Source: JACDAV01 sp964626755
Lineage (GTDB): Bacteria > Chloroflexota > Limnocylindria > Limnocylindrales > CSP1-4
Reading direction: 5' to 3'
Assembly (NCBI GenBank): GCA_964626755.1
Contig: CAZVGO010000007.1
Location: 1 to 64,000 of the forward strand
Length of the DNA: 64,000 bases
The translations under genes were made by a program, and so were the position numbers. The notes under the pieces are model-generated. The model did no database searches, was not told the DNA's origin, and worked only from the letters and a program-made list of their open reading frames with translations. Below are positions 41,415 to 49,719 of the stretch, piece after piece (position 1 is the first letter of the stretch; each line of letters opens with the position of its first letter).

Positions 41415-42161
41415 ATGACAGCCATCGACTACGGCGGACCAGAGCGCCGGCGGGGTGGTCCCGACCGGCGGGGTCCGGGCGACAAGACCCGGATCCTCAT
41501 CGTCGACGACCACGCCCTTTTCCGGGTGGGGATCGCCAACATCCTCGAGCGCGAGTCCGACTTCGAAGTCGTCGGCGAAGCGGACGACAGCCGGTCGGCC
41601 GTCGACCGTGCCCTCGAGACATCCCCGGACATCATCCTCATGGACCTCTCGTTGCCGGCACCCGGCGGGATCGAGACGACCCAGAGGATCAAGCGCGAGC
41701 TCCCGTCGACGGGAATCATCGTGCTCGCCGTGAGCGAGGACGAAGACGCCCTGTTCGACGCGATCAAGGCAGGCGCCGCGGCGTTCATCCTCAAGGATGT
41801 CGGCCCGGACGACCTCGTCACGATCATCCGTCGGGTCGTGACCGGCGAATACCTGATCAACGACAAGGTGTTCGCCAAGCCGTCCGTCGCAAGCCGGGTG
41901 CTCAAGGAGTTCCGCGAGCTGGCGGTCTACGGCCAGGAGGCCGCGCCGATCTTCGCGCCCCTCTCACCCCGAGAGGTCGAGATCCTCGACAACATCGCCC
42001 AGGGCATGACCAACAAGCAGGTCGCCTACGCCCTCTCGATCAGCGAGCAGACCGTCAAGAACCACATGAGCTCGATCCTCCGCAAGCTGTCCGTGAACGA
42101 CCGGACCCAGGCCGTCGTCTACGCGATGCGCCAGGGCTGGATCCGGATGCCGGAGGACTGA
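41415..42161 (+). CDS. NarL/LuxR-family response regulator
   Basis: A 248-residue regulator. A 25-residue arginine-rich N-tail precedes the receiver, with acidic pair Asp31/32, phosphorylation site Asp77 (ILMDLSLP), Ser107 and Lys127. The C-terminal LuxR helix-turn-helix (LSPREVEILDNIAQGMTNKQVA, then SEQTVKNHMSSILRKL) is complete. It lies between two kinase genes and is the likely output of both, acting on pilus promoters downstream. Confidence 0.93.
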   Translation: MTAIDYGGPERRRGGPDRRGPGDKTRILIVDDHALFRVGIANILERESDFEVVGEADDSRSAVDRALETSPDIILMDLSLPAPGGIETTQRIKRELPSTGIIVLAVSEDEDALFDAIKAGAAAFILKDVGPDDLVTIIRRVVTGEYLINDKVFAKPSVASRVLKEFRELAVYGQEAAPIFAPLSPREVEILDNIAQGMTNKQVAYALSISEQTVKNHMSSILRKLSVNDRTQAVVYAMRQGWIRMPED

Positions 42162-42188
42162 GCAACCCCTTCCCAACGGACCCACGCG

Positions 42189-43346
42189 ATGACCGACGCT
42201 CCCACCATCGAGCAGGCGCTCGCCGCCGAGATCGCGACCATCGACCGCGAGCTCGGTGAGATCGAGCTGCTCGTCAGCCAGGCCAGCGCCGAGGCCGCCC
42301 GGCACGAGCAGAAGCGCGCCCAAGCCGCCGACAAGCTGACCATCCTGGTCGATCGCAACGCAGACGCGAAGGAGCAGCTGGAGCTCAGCGGACAGATCAT
42401 CGGGCTGACTCGGCGGGCTGCCCTCATGGAAGGCCAGGTCGAGGTGCTCGAGGGCAAGCGCAAGACGCTCGCCCGCCTCCGCGAGTCGCTCGCCCGGCAC
42501 GCCCTGGCCGGTGACCCCAGCGGACCCGGCGGCGCCTACCGGCTCTCGCCGGACGCCAACGCGCCCCTGCCGCCCGCCGTCTCCCGGATCGTCCTCAGCG
42601 CCCAGGAGGACCTCCGCCGCGAGATCGCCCGAGCGATGCACGACGGCCCTGCCCAGAGCCTCACGAACATCGTCCTCCAGGCCCAGATCGTCGAGCGCCT
42701 GCTCGCGACCGACACGGCTCGGGCGCGGACGGAGGTCGGCCTGCTGATCGGGATGGTCCAGCAGACACTCGACGCGACGAAGTCGTTCATCTTCGATGTC
42801 CGGCCGATGGTCCTCGACGACCTCGGGCTCGTTCCGACGCTCAGGCGGGCAGCCCGCGATCGCGGCCGCCGGGCGGGCATCCCGGTGGAGTTCGAGTCGC
42901 TCGGCACGGATCGACGCCTTCCGATCGAGCTCGAGAGCGGGCTCTTCCGGATCCTCGACGGGGCCCTCGCGGCCTACCTGTCGATGGCGCCGGCGGCTGT
43001 CTCGCTTCGCATCGACTGGTCGGACCAGGTGGAGGCGCGGGTCTCGGCCCGCCGCACCGGGAGCCAGCCCAGCGGGGAGGCGGAGGTCCACCCGAAGACC
43101 GGCAAGGAGCTCCCGCCCGCCCTCGCGGCGATGATGGAGGACCGCAAGGCGGACCGGCAGAAGGCGGTGGAGGCCGCCCGCCAGGCCTGGCTCGTCGTGC
43201 TGCCGGAGGGCCCATGGCGGGAGATCCAGATGCGGGCCTCGACAGTCGGGGTGTCGGTCGAGCTCGTGGACGACGGGTCGACCCTCGTGGCGACCGTCGA
43301 TGCACCGGAAACGGGCGCCGACGTCGATGGCCCGGCGGGTCGATGA
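42189..43346 (+). CDS. HisKA_3 kinase-like protein with degenerate ATP-binding domain
   Basis: A 385-residue protein resembling the first kinase in outline. It has a long N-terminal coiled coil and a dimerisation helix with His151 in RAMHDGPAQSLTN. The ATP-binding half has lost its signatures: the N-box position reads FRILDGALAAYLSM, with no Asn, and no DxGxG box is found. A charged insertion (about 295-330) is present. It is probably a pseudokinase that could heterodimerise with the first kinase or act as a phosphatase. Its last four bases overlap the first prepilin gene (ATGA), which ties it to the pilus. Confidence 0.8.
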   Translation: MTDAPTIEQALAAEIATIDRELGEIELLVSQASAEAARHEQKRAQAADKLTILVDRNADAKEQLELSGQIIGLTRRAALMEGQVEVLEGKRKTLARLRESLARHALAGDPSGPGGAYRLSPDANAPLPPAVSRIVLSAQEDLRREIARAMHDGPAQSLTNIVLQAQIVERLLATDTARARTEVGLLIGMVQQTLDATKSFIFDVRPMVLDDLGLVPTLRRAARDRGRRAGIPVEFESLGTDRRLPIELESGLFRILDGALAAYLSMAPAAVSLRIDWSDQVEARVSARRTGSQPSGEAEVHPKTGKELPPALAAMMEDRKADRQKAVEAARQAWLVVLPEGPWREIQMRASTVGVSVELVDDGSTLVATVDAPETGADVDGPAGR

Positions 43347-43558
43347 GACCGGCCGGCGGGCGGGATGGCGGCCCCCGTCCCGGTGCACCGGCGCGCCGGC
43401 CGCCGGGGGGCTCGCGCGGCCAGGGCGTGGTCGAGTACGGACTGATCCTCAGCCTGTCGGCAGCCCTCGCCCTGGGCCTTCTCGTGTTCGCCGGAGGCAC
43501 TGTAGCGGACGTTCTGGACCTGATCACCGACGCCGTCGACGCGGCCGAGGGCCGCTGA
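43343..43558 (+). CDS. Divergent Flp-type prepilin
   Basis: A 71-residue prepilin. A Gly/Pro/Arg-rich leader of about 27 residues precedes the prepilin-peptidase site G-QGVVEYG (Glu at +5). One hydrophobic helix (LILSLSAALALGLLVF) and a short acidic tail follow. The leader is longer and more proline-rich than in the three other pilins, and the tail differs, so it may be a minor pilin. It starts at ATG 43343, overlapping the pseudokinase stop. Confidence 0.8.
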   Translation: MRPAGGRDGGPRPGAPARRPPGGSRGQGVVEYGLILSLSAALALGLLVFAGGTVADVLDLITDAVDAAEGR

Positions 43559-43689
43559 ACGCGACCCTTGCCTGACCCCTTCCGGCGAGCCTCCCCAGTA
43601 CGATCGCGCTAGTGTTCCTGGGGAGGGAGCGCTGCGATATTGGCAGAGGCCCTCGTCCGAGGGTAGAACTCATCCAGGAGGCTGCCTCA

Positions 43690-43860
43690 ATGGCCCTTAT
43701 TCACCAGATCTTCGCCGCGCTTCGGCGTGACGAGGACGGCCAGGGTCTCGCGGAGTACGCGCTGATCCTCGCCCTCATCGCGATCGTCGCGATCGTCGCC
43801 CTGATCTTCCTTGGCGCACAGGTCAGCACGATCCTCAGCGTCGTCGGCGACTCGATCTAG
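43690..43860 (+). CDS. flp: Flp-family type IVb pilin (copy 1)
   Basis: A 56-residue major pilin precursor of the Tad system. An AGGAGG ribosome site precedes ATG 43690. A leader of 17 residues ends in DG, then QGLAEYALI with the conserved Glu at +5 for processing, followed by one hydrophobic helix and a short tail. It differs from copy 2 only in the leader. It has its own terminator. A TACGAT at 43599 may be the -10. Confidence 0.93.
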   Translation: MALIHQIFAALRRDEDGQGLAEYALILALIAIVAIVALIFLGAQVSTILSVVGDSI

Positions 43861-43890
43861 TCACCGACCCGACACGATCGGAACCGCCGG
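43738..43890 (+). repeat. Direct repeat, pilin duplication copy 1
   Basis: It matches 44206-44359 with four substitutions and one inserted base. The match covers the mature pilin codons, the stop and the 30 bp up to the terminator stem. Confidence 0.9.
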
Positions 43891-43922
43891 AGCCCTTCGG
43901 GGCCCCGGCGGTTCTTCCTTTT
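43881..43922 (+). terminator. Intrinsic terminator after pilin copy 1
   Basis: Stem AACCGCCGG/CCGGCGGTT (43882-43890 with 43905-43913), extended by GCCC/GGGC around a TTCG tetraloop, then a T-rich run (TTCTTCCTTTT). Confidence 0.85.
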
Positions 43923-44073
43923 CCGGACGGAATCACCGACCCCGCCCGGCCCCGGATCCCTGCCGAGGACCGCCTTCCCGGGTGGCGACGCGGCCCTGCC
44001 GAATGTTGCGCCGGCGCCCTCCCCGCCCTGAAAAGAGGCGCACCCGAGCACCGCCCTCCGGACGGAAGTTCTA

Positions 44074-44102
44074 TTGCGCTCGCCGCGGTCAATTTCTAGT
44101 CT
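44074..44102 (+). promoter_or_regulatory. Promoter of pilin copy 2
   Basis: TTGCGC (44074-44079), 17-bp spacer, TAGTCT (44097-44102). The leader of about 50 nt ends in AAGGAGGTGT before the ATG. Confidence 0.5.
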
Positions 44103-44157
44103 GGCGCCGCCTTCGGCCTCGCCGGGGAGCCCTTCCAGGAAAGGAGGTGTCCAAGAC

Positions 44158-44328
44158 ATGTCGTTCCTTCATGCACTCATCGCGTCCTTCCGACGCGACG
44201 AGGAAGGCCAGGGTCTCGCCGAGTACGCGCTGATCCTCGCCCTCATCGCCATCGTTGCGATCGTCGCCCTGATCTTCCTTGGCGCTCAGGTCAGCACGAT
44301 CCTCAGCGTCGTCGGCGACTCGATCTAG
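44158..44328 (+). CDS. flp: Flp-family type IVb pilin (copy 2)
   Basis: A 56-residue pilin precursor whose mature part (from QGLAEYALI) is identical in protein sequence to copy 1. The leader (MSFLHALIASFRRDEEG) differs in several residues. The ribosome site is a full AAGGAGGTG. It has an independent promoter and terminator, so dose and timing could differ from copy 1. Confidence 0.93.
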   Translation: MSFLHALIASFRRDEEGQGLAEYALILALIAIVAIVALIFLGAQVSTILSVVGDSI

Positions 44329-44359
44329 TCACCGACCCGAACACGATCGGAACCGCCGG
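44206..44359 (+). repeat. Direct repeat, pilin duplication copy 2
   Basis: The partner of 43738-43890, offset by 468 bp. Confidence 0.9.
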
Positions 44360-44386
44360 GCCTTCGGGGCCCGGCGGTCGACTTTC
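44351..44386 (+). terminator. Intrinsic terminator after pilin copy 2
   Basis: A perfect 11-bp stem ACCGCCGGGCC/GGCCCGGCGGT (44352-44362, 44368-44378) around a 5-base loop, followed by CGACTTTC, a weak T run. Confidence 0.75.
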
Positions 44387-44424
44387 AAACCGGCGCCCGC
44401 CCGCACCACCCGACCTCCGGCCTA

Positions 44425-44452
44425 TTGACACCGGTACCCCGCCACCTAGGGT
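44425..44452 (+). promoter_or_regulatory. Sigma-70-like promoter of the third pilin gene
   Basis: Consensus TTGACA (44425-44430), 16-bp spacer, TAGGGT (44447-44452). The leader of about 70 nt ends in GGAAGGGAGGTGA before the GTG. Confidence 0.7.
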
Positions 44453-44527
44453 GATGAGACCTACCGGCCTCCGGGAATCAACACGGGCACCGGGTCCGCC
44501 GAGATCGGTCGGAAGGGAGGTGAACTG

Positions 44528-44722
44528 GTGACACTCCGCTCCACGCTCAAGGCACTTGCCGCCTGGCTCGAACGCGATGACAGGGGCCAGGGTCTCGCGG
44601 AATACGCACTCATTCTTGCGCTCATCGCACTCATCGCGATTTCCGCTCTCGCATTCATGGGTACCCAGCTGAGCAATGAGCTCAGCGAGATCGGCAGCTC
44701 CATCGAGGGCGTCATCCCCTGA
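44528..44722 (+). CDS. flp: Flp-family type IVb pilin (third, distinct)
   Basis: A 64-residue prepilin from GTG 44528 with a strong ribosome site. The leader ends in RG, then QGLAEYALILALIALIA. The tail (TQLSNELSEIGSSIEGVIP) is longer and more polar than in copies 1 and 2. It has its own promoter and terminator and may be an alternative major or minor subunit. Confidence 0.92.
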   Translation: MTLRSTLKALAAWLERDDRGQGLAEYALILALIALIAISALAFMGTQLSNELSEIGSSIEGVIP

Positions 44723-44734
44723 CGGTGACGACGA

Positions 44735-44767
44735 CAAGCGGCCCTCCGGCCACCGGGGGGCCGCTTT
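44735..44767 (+). terminator. Intrinsic terminator after the third pilin gene
   Basis: Stem AAGCGGCCC with GGGCCGCTT closing at 44758-44766, followed by TTTT. Confidence 0.8.
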
Positions 44768-44892
44768 TGATTCCGCCGCCTGCCGGGGACAAGCTCGCTC
44801 CGCCACGGCGCGGTCCACCCTGCCACCTTGCGGGCCACCTTGCGTCGTGCGCGAACTCCTCCTGATTCCTCCTAATGGTCCTAGCCAATTGG

Positions 44893-44898
44893 TATAGT
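44893..44898 (+). promoter_or_regulatory. -10 element TATAGT of the cpaB-to-tadC operon
   Basis: TATAGT 58 bp before cpaB, directly preceded by the palindrome CCAATTGG (44885-44892), which could be a regulator site. The downstream leader carries GGGGAGA before the ATG. Confidence 0.5.
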
Positions 44899-44956
44899 CG
44901 CGCGCCCCTGTGCCGCGTGCCTATCGTGTTGCGACCTGTCACACGGCTCGGGGAGA

Positions 44957-45841
44957 ATGCACTTGAAGCGCTCGAATCGGCTGATCCTGCTCATCGGGGT
45001 CTTCCTCGCAATCGTTGCCTTCGTCGGCATCGTCGTCGTCTTCCAGGGCGGCCAAGGCGGTGGCGGCGCCCAGACGCCGTCCGAACTGCCCACGGTGTTC
45101 GCCGCGCGCGGGATCGCGCTGGGCACGCCGATCACGAAGGACATGCTGACAAGCCGGAACCTCCCGATCACCCAGCGTGACGGGACGGCGTTCCCCGATC
45201 CCACCCTCCTGTACGGCAAGATCGCCCGGCAGGACATCGCTGCCGGCAAGCAGCTGACCGCCCGGGACTTCGACAGCGGCGCGAGCGGTGGGCTGCTCAG
45301 CGTCAACACGCCCCCCGGCATGGTCACGATCGCCATCCAGGTCGACCAGGTGTCCGGCGTGGGCACGGTCATCCGGCAGGGCGACTACGTGGACCTGCTC
45401 GTCGGCTTCCAGGGCGACAAGTTCCCGGTCGTGACGCTCAGCCAGTCGGACGATCAGATCACGGTGGTCTCAGGCCTCAACGCGACGAGCGTCAAGCTCC
45501 TCCTCCAGGGCATGCAGGTCGTCGGGACGCTCCTGCCGCCCCGCGAGACGGCCGAGGGCCAGGCCGCCGGCGATCCCGGCACGACGCTCACCGGCCAGCA
45601 GGAGATCGTCATCCTGGCGGTCACCTCGCAGCAGGCCGAGGTCATCAAGTACGCCCAGATGGACGGGGTGATCTCGCTGGTCCTCCGCTCCCCGCTGGAC
45701 TTCCGCGACGAGAACGGCAACGTCATCCCGGGCTCGGTCGTCGGAACGACCGGCGTTACCCTCCGCGTCCTCGTCGACGAATACGACGTCCTGATCCCGC
45801 AGCTCGTGGAGGCCGTCCTCCCCGCCCGCGAGACCCCGTAA
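44957..45841 (+). CDS. cpaB: Flp pilus assembly protein CpaB/RcpC
   Basis: A 294-residue protein. One N-terminal membrane helix (about 9-30) and a glycine-rich spacer come first. A SAF-type domain follows (VFAARGIALGTPITKDML, IARQDIAAGKQLTARDF), and then the RcpC-type C-terminal region with VDLLVGF. In the Tad system CpaB sits on the outer side of the membrane and works with the channel. It is the first gene of the assembly operon. No secretin gene follows, which fits a single-membrane envelope. Confidence 0.93.
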   Translation: MHLKRSNRLILLIGVFLAIVAFVGIVVVFQGGQGGGGAQTPSELPTVFAARGIALGTPITKDMLTSRNLPITQRDGTAFPDPTLLYGKIARQDIAAGKQLTARDFDSGASGGLLSVNTPPGMVTIAIQVDQVSGVGTVIRQGDYVDLLVGFQGDKFPVVTLSQSDDQITVVSGLNATSVKLLLQGMQVVGTLLPPRETAEGQAAGDPGTTLTGQQEIVILAVTSQQAEVIKYAQMDGVISLVLRSPLDFRDENGNVIPGSVVGTTGVTLRVLVDEYDVLIPQLVEAVLPARETP

Positions 45842-45985
45842 ACGGACGCCACAGGTCGCCCCGCGCGACTCCCCGAACCGGCAGGCCCGACGGGCGCGAT
45901 GGACTCCTGGTCCCGCGCCCGTCGAGTTCCGACCAAGGCAGTCACGTCCATCGCCTGACTCGATAAGAGAACAACAGACCGCGAA

Positions 45986-47227
45986 ATGGCCGACCAGATC
46001 AAAGTCCTGATCGTGGATGACATCCCGGAGACCCGGGATCATCTGACCAAGCTCCTCGGCTTCGAGGCCGACATCGAGGTGGTCGGGTCTGCGGCGTCCG
46101 GCGCGGAGGCGCTCGACCTGGCCGCGAGGCTGTCCCCGGACGTCATCCTCATGGACATCAACATGCCGGACATGGACGGCATCAGCACCACCGAGGCGCT
46201 CGCCTCCCGGGCCCCCGGCGCATCGGTCGTGATGATGTCCGTCCAGGGCGAGGCTGACTACCTCCGCCGCTCGATGCTGGCCGGGGCGCGCGAGTTCCTC
46301 ACCAAGCCGTTCAGCAGCGACGAGCTCACCGCCTCGATCCGCCAGGTTTACATCCGCGAGCAGGAGAAGCTCTCCCGCATGGCCGCGGTGGTCCCGGTCG
46401 CTGGCGGCACCAAGGACTCTGACCGCGACCCCGGTCTGGTCGTGGCCGTCTTCAGCCCGAAGGGCGGCGTCGGCCGGACGACCATCTCGGTCAACATGGC
46501 GGTCGCGGCGGCGACGGAGCTGGGCAAGGACGTCGTCCTCGTGGATGGCTCCTTCCAGTTCGGCGACGTCGGGGTGCTCCTCAACCTCAACCCGAAGAAC
46601 AAGTCGATCGCCGACCTCATCCCGGAGCTCGACGCCGGGGAGTCCGACTCGCTCGAGACGTTCGTCATCAACCACTCGTCGGGCATCGGGGTCCTCCTCG
46701 CGCCGCCGTCGCCCGAGATGGCCGAGCTCATCACGCCCGGCGGGATCAAGCGGGTCCTCGAGGCCCTCCGGGCGAAGCACGAGCTCGTCGTCGTCGACTG
46801 CACGTCGTGGTTCAACGACACGACCCTCGCGATCCTCGACACGGCCGATGTGATCCTGACGATGCTCAGCCTCGAGATCACGAGCATCAAGAACATGCGC
46901 CTCTTCCTCGAGGTCGCCGAGCAGCTCGGCTACGAGACCGGCAAGGTCCGGCTTGTCCTCAACCGGGCCGACTCGACGCTCGGGATCAAGGTCATCGACG
47001 TCGAGAACTCGATCGGTCGGAAGATCGATCACACGATCGTCAGCGACGGGCGGAGCGTCGTCTACGCCCTCAACCGCGGTGTTCCGTTCTTCCTCAGCAA
47101 CCGCGAGGCCCAGGTCTCGCACGACATCCTGCGGCTCGCCTCGGCGGTCGTCGGCGAGCGACAGCCCGCCCCGGTCGACGAGGCTCAGAAGGCCGCTCCA
47201 CGGAAGTCTCTGTTCGCATGGCGGTGA
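45986..47227 (+). CDS. cpaE: CpaE-type pilus protein: receiver domain fused to MinD-like ATPase
   Basis: A 413-residue protein. Residues 1-120 are a response-regulator receiver with all key residues (Asp11, phospho-acceptor Asp57 in ILMDINMP, Ser85, Lys107). Residues 150-390 are a MinD/ParA-like ATPase with the deviant Walker A KGGVGRTT at 159-166. CpaE positions the Tad machine at the membrane. Because the receiver is intact, phosphorylation by the upstream kinase is possible. Start ATG 45986 has only a weak ribosome site; the 144-bp gap before it holds no clear gene. Confidence 0.92.
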   Translation: MADQIKVLIVDDIPETRDHLTKLLGFEADIEVVGSAASGAEALDLAARLSPDVILMDINMPDMDGISTTEALASRAPGASVVMMSVQGEADYLRRSMLAGAREFLTKPFSSDELTASIRQVYIREQEKLSRMAAVVPVAGGTKDSDRDPGLVVAVFSPKGGVGRTTISVNMAVAAATELGKDVVLVDGSFQFGDVGVLLNLNPKNKSIADLIPELDAGESDSLETFVINHSSGIGVLLAPPSPEMAELITPGGIKRVLEALRAKHELVVVDCTSWFNDTTLAILDTADVILTMLSLEITSIKNMRLFLEVAEQLGYETGKVRLVLNRADSTLGIKVIDVENSIGRKIDHTIVSDGRSVVYALNRGVPFFLSNREAQVSHDILRLASAVVGERQPAPVDEAQKAAPRKSLFAWR

Positions 47228-47274
47228 TGAACGTGTTCGTAGCTCGCCCCTCGGGGCGAAAAGGGGTCTGAGCG

Positions 47275-48684
47275 ATGTCCCTCCTCAAGCGAATCGAGAG
47301 CGCCCGACCGGGCAGCGGGCCGGCCCCCGAGAAGGGGTCGTCCGCACCGGGCTCGCCCACGCCGCCGGCGCCGCCGGCTGGCGGGCCGCCTGCTTCGGCG
47401 CGCCTCATGTCCCAGGGTCCGGTCCGCGAGTCGTTCCGCGACGTCAAGTTCCGGATCCAGAACCGGGTCATCCAGGACCTCGACCCCAAGCTCGACCTCT
47501 CCAACCAGGTTGAGGTGCGCCGCCAGATCGAAGAGATCTTCGGCAAGGTCATCGACGAGGAAGGGCTCGCCCTCACCCGCGCCGAGCGGGTCCGGATGCT
47601 CGAGCAGATCACGGACGAGATCATCGGCCTCGGTCCGCTCGAGCCGCTCCTCCGCGACGAGTCGATCTCCGAAGTCATGGTCAACGGACCGCGCCAGGTC
47701 TACATCGAGCGCTCCGGGCGCCTCGAGCTGACCAACGTCGTGTTCCAGAACGACGACCACGTCATGCGGATCATCGACCGGATCATCGCCCCGATCGGCC
47801 GGCGCGTCGACGAGTCGAGCCCGATGGTCGACGCCCGCCTGACCGACGGCTCCCGGGTCAACGCCATCATCCCGCCGCTGTCGCTCGTGGGCCCCGTCAT
47901 CACGATCCGGAAGTTCTCGGCCACCCCGTTCACGGTCGACGACCTCGTCCGGTTCGGGACGGCCACGCCCGACATGTTCGACTTCCTCCGCGCCTGCGTG
48001 GAGGCCCGGCTGAACATCTTCGTGTCCGGCGGCACGGGCTCCGGCAAGACCACGACCCTCAACGTCCTCTCGTCATTCATCCCGAACGACGAGCGAATCG
48101 TGACGATCGAGGACGCGGCCGAGCTCCAGCTTCGCCAGGAGCACGTCGTCACGCTCGAGTCGCGCCCGCCGAACATCGAAGGCAAGGGCGCCATCCCGAT
48201 CCGCGAGCTCGTCCGGAACTCGCTCCGGATGCGGCCCGACCGGGTCATCGTCGGCGAGTGCCGTTCCGGCGAGGCGCTGGACATGCTCCAGGCGATGAAC
48301 ACCGGCCACGACGGGTCGATGTCGACCGGCCACGCCAACTCCCCGCGCGACATGCTGTCGCGCCTCGAGACGATGGTCCTCATGGCCGGCGTCGACCTGC
48401 CGGTCCGGGCCATCCGCGAGCAGATCGCCTCGGCGGTCGACCTGATCGTCCACCAGGCCCGCCTCAAGGACGGGACCCGGAAGATCACCCACATCACCGA
48501 AGTCCAGGGTATGGAAGGCGACGTCATCGTCATGCAGGACGTGTTCGTATTCGAGCAGACGGGCATCGCCGACGGGAAGATCCAGGGTCGCCTCAAGCCG
48601 ACCGGGATCCGGCCGAAGTTCGTCGAGAAGTTCGAGGTGATGGGCATCCATCTCGCCCCGAACATCTTCGGCTTCGCGTACTAG
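47275..48684 (+). CDS. cpaF: Tad pilus secretion ATPase CpaF/TadA
   Basis: A 469-residue hexameric ATPase that drives pilus assembly. A Pro/Gly-rich N-tail of about 45 residues precedes the N-terminal domain. Walker A GGTGSGKTT is at 252-260, followed by the Asp box (RIVTIEDAAELQL), the Walker B region (RPDRVIVGECRSGEALDML) and the His box (GHDGSMSTGHAN). It has the standard length for CpaF. The gene follows cpaE by 47 bp and precedes the inner-membrane platform genes. Confidence 0.96.
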   Translation: MSLLKRIESARPGSGPAPEKGSSAPGSPTPPAPPAGGPPASARLMSQGPVRESFRDVKFRIQNRVIQDLDPKLDLSNQVEVRRQIEEIFGKVIDEEGLALTRAERVRMLEQITDEIIGLGPLEPLLRDESISEVMVNGPRQVYIERSGRLELTNVVFQNDDHVMRIIDRIIAPIGRRVDESSPMVDARLTDGSRVNAIIPPLSLVGPVITIRKFSATPFTVDDLVRFGTATPDMFDFLRACVEARLNIFVSGGTGSGKTTTLNVLSSFIPNDERIVTIEDAAELQLRQEHVVTLESRPPNIEGKGAIPIRELVRNSLRMRPDRVIVGECRSGEALDMLQAMNTGHDGSMSTGHANSPRDMLSRLETMVLMAGVDLPVRAIREQIASAVDLIVHQARLKDGTRKITHITEVQGMEGDVIVMQDVFVFEQTGIADGKIQGRLKPTGIRPKFVEKFEVMGIHLAPNIFGFAY

Positions 48685-48705
48685 GCCGGGGAAGGAGAAG
48701 CGCTC

Positions 48706-49716
48706 GTGGACACAATGACGATCGCAATCGCGGGAGTGGCCGCGCTGGCGATCCTCCTGATCGCCGCCGGGATCGCCACGTCCGGCGGTGGCTCGGGTAT
48801 CAGTGCCCGCCTCGAGCGCTATGCCGCCGGCCGGGACAACAAGCCCGCAGCAGCGGGCAAGGGCGGCCTCGCCGACCTGCTCCAGCAGAGCGCGGCGCTG
48901 GCCCAGTTCAACAAGGTCGTCGAGCAGCGTGACTTCGGCGCGAACCTCTCGCGCGAGATCGCGCGGGCCGACCTCAAGCTGAAGGTCAGCGAGTTCCTCG
49001 GGATCTGGGCCGGGTCGACGATCGGCGTCCCGATCCTGTTCGTCGTCCTGTCGCTGGGCCTGCCCGCCCTGCGGAACCCGCTGGCCCTGCTCGTCGGAGC
49101 CCTCGTCGGCTTCCTCCTGCCGCGCTTCTGGCTCGGCCGGCGCAAGGGCGGCCGGCTGCGCGCCTTCGACAAGCAGCTGCCCGACACGATCACCCTGATC
49201 GCCAACGCCCTCCGGGCGGGGTCCTCGTTCCTCCAGGCCATCGAGCTCGTCGTCCGCGAGTCGCGCCCGCCCGTCTCCACCGAGTTCGGCCGGGTCATTC
49301 GTGAGGTCAACCTGGGCCTGCCGTTCGAGCAGGCACTGGAGAACATGGTCCGCCGCGTGAGGTCGGACGACCTCGAGCTGATGGCGACGGCCATCTCGAT
49401 CCAGCACACCGTTGGTGGCAACCTCGCCGAGATCCTCGACTCGATCGCGTACACGATCCGCGAGCGGATCCGGATCAAGGGCGAGATCCGGACGCTGACG
49501 GCCCAGCAGCGGCTGTCGGGCTACGTCGTCGGGTTCCTGCCGATGGCGCTCGCCGGCTTCATCTTCCTCGCCGCCCCGAAGTTCTTCGACCCGATGTTCT
49601 TCAATCCGCCGGGGGTCCTCGGCCTCCCGGCCGGCGTGATCATCATGGGCTTCGGCCTGTTCATGATGTTCATCGGGTTCATGCTCATCCGCAAAATCGT
49701 CGACATCGAGGTCTGA
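48706..49716 (+). CDS. tadB: Tad pilus inner-membrane platform protein TadB
   Basis: A 336-residue T2SSF-domain protein with an N-terminal helix, a pair of helices near 105-140 and two at the C-terminus. Between them is the cytoplasmic T2SSF domain (RAFDKQLPDTITLIANALRAG, then NLGLPFEQALENM). GTG 48706 is used because GAAGGAG stands seven bases before it; ATG 48715 is an alternative. It pairs with TadC to form the platform for the CpaF ATPase. Confidence 0.94.
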   Translation: MDTMTIAIAGVAALAILLIAAGIATSGGGSGISARLERYAAGRDNKPAAAGKGGLADLLQQSAALAQFNKVVEQRDFGANLSREIARADLKLKVSEFLGIWAGSTIGVPILFVVLSLGLPALRNPLALLVGALVGFLLPRFWLGRRKGGRLRAFDKQLPDTITLIANALRAGSSFLQAIELVVRESRPPVSTEFGRVIREVNLGLPFEQALENMVRRVRSDDLELMATAISIQHTVGGNLAEILDSIAYTIRERIRIKGEIRTLTAQQRLSGYVVGFLPMALAGFIFLAAPKFFDPMFFNPPGVLGLPAGVIIMGFGLFMMFIGFMLIRKIVDIEV

Positions 49717-49719
49717 CCG

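Noticed and set aside
44870..44898. A specific NarL/LuxR box before cpaB and the pilin genes
   Set aside because: Only the CCAATTGG palindrome before cpaB stands out. No shared inverted repeat was found in front of the pilin genes, so no regulator site is claimed.
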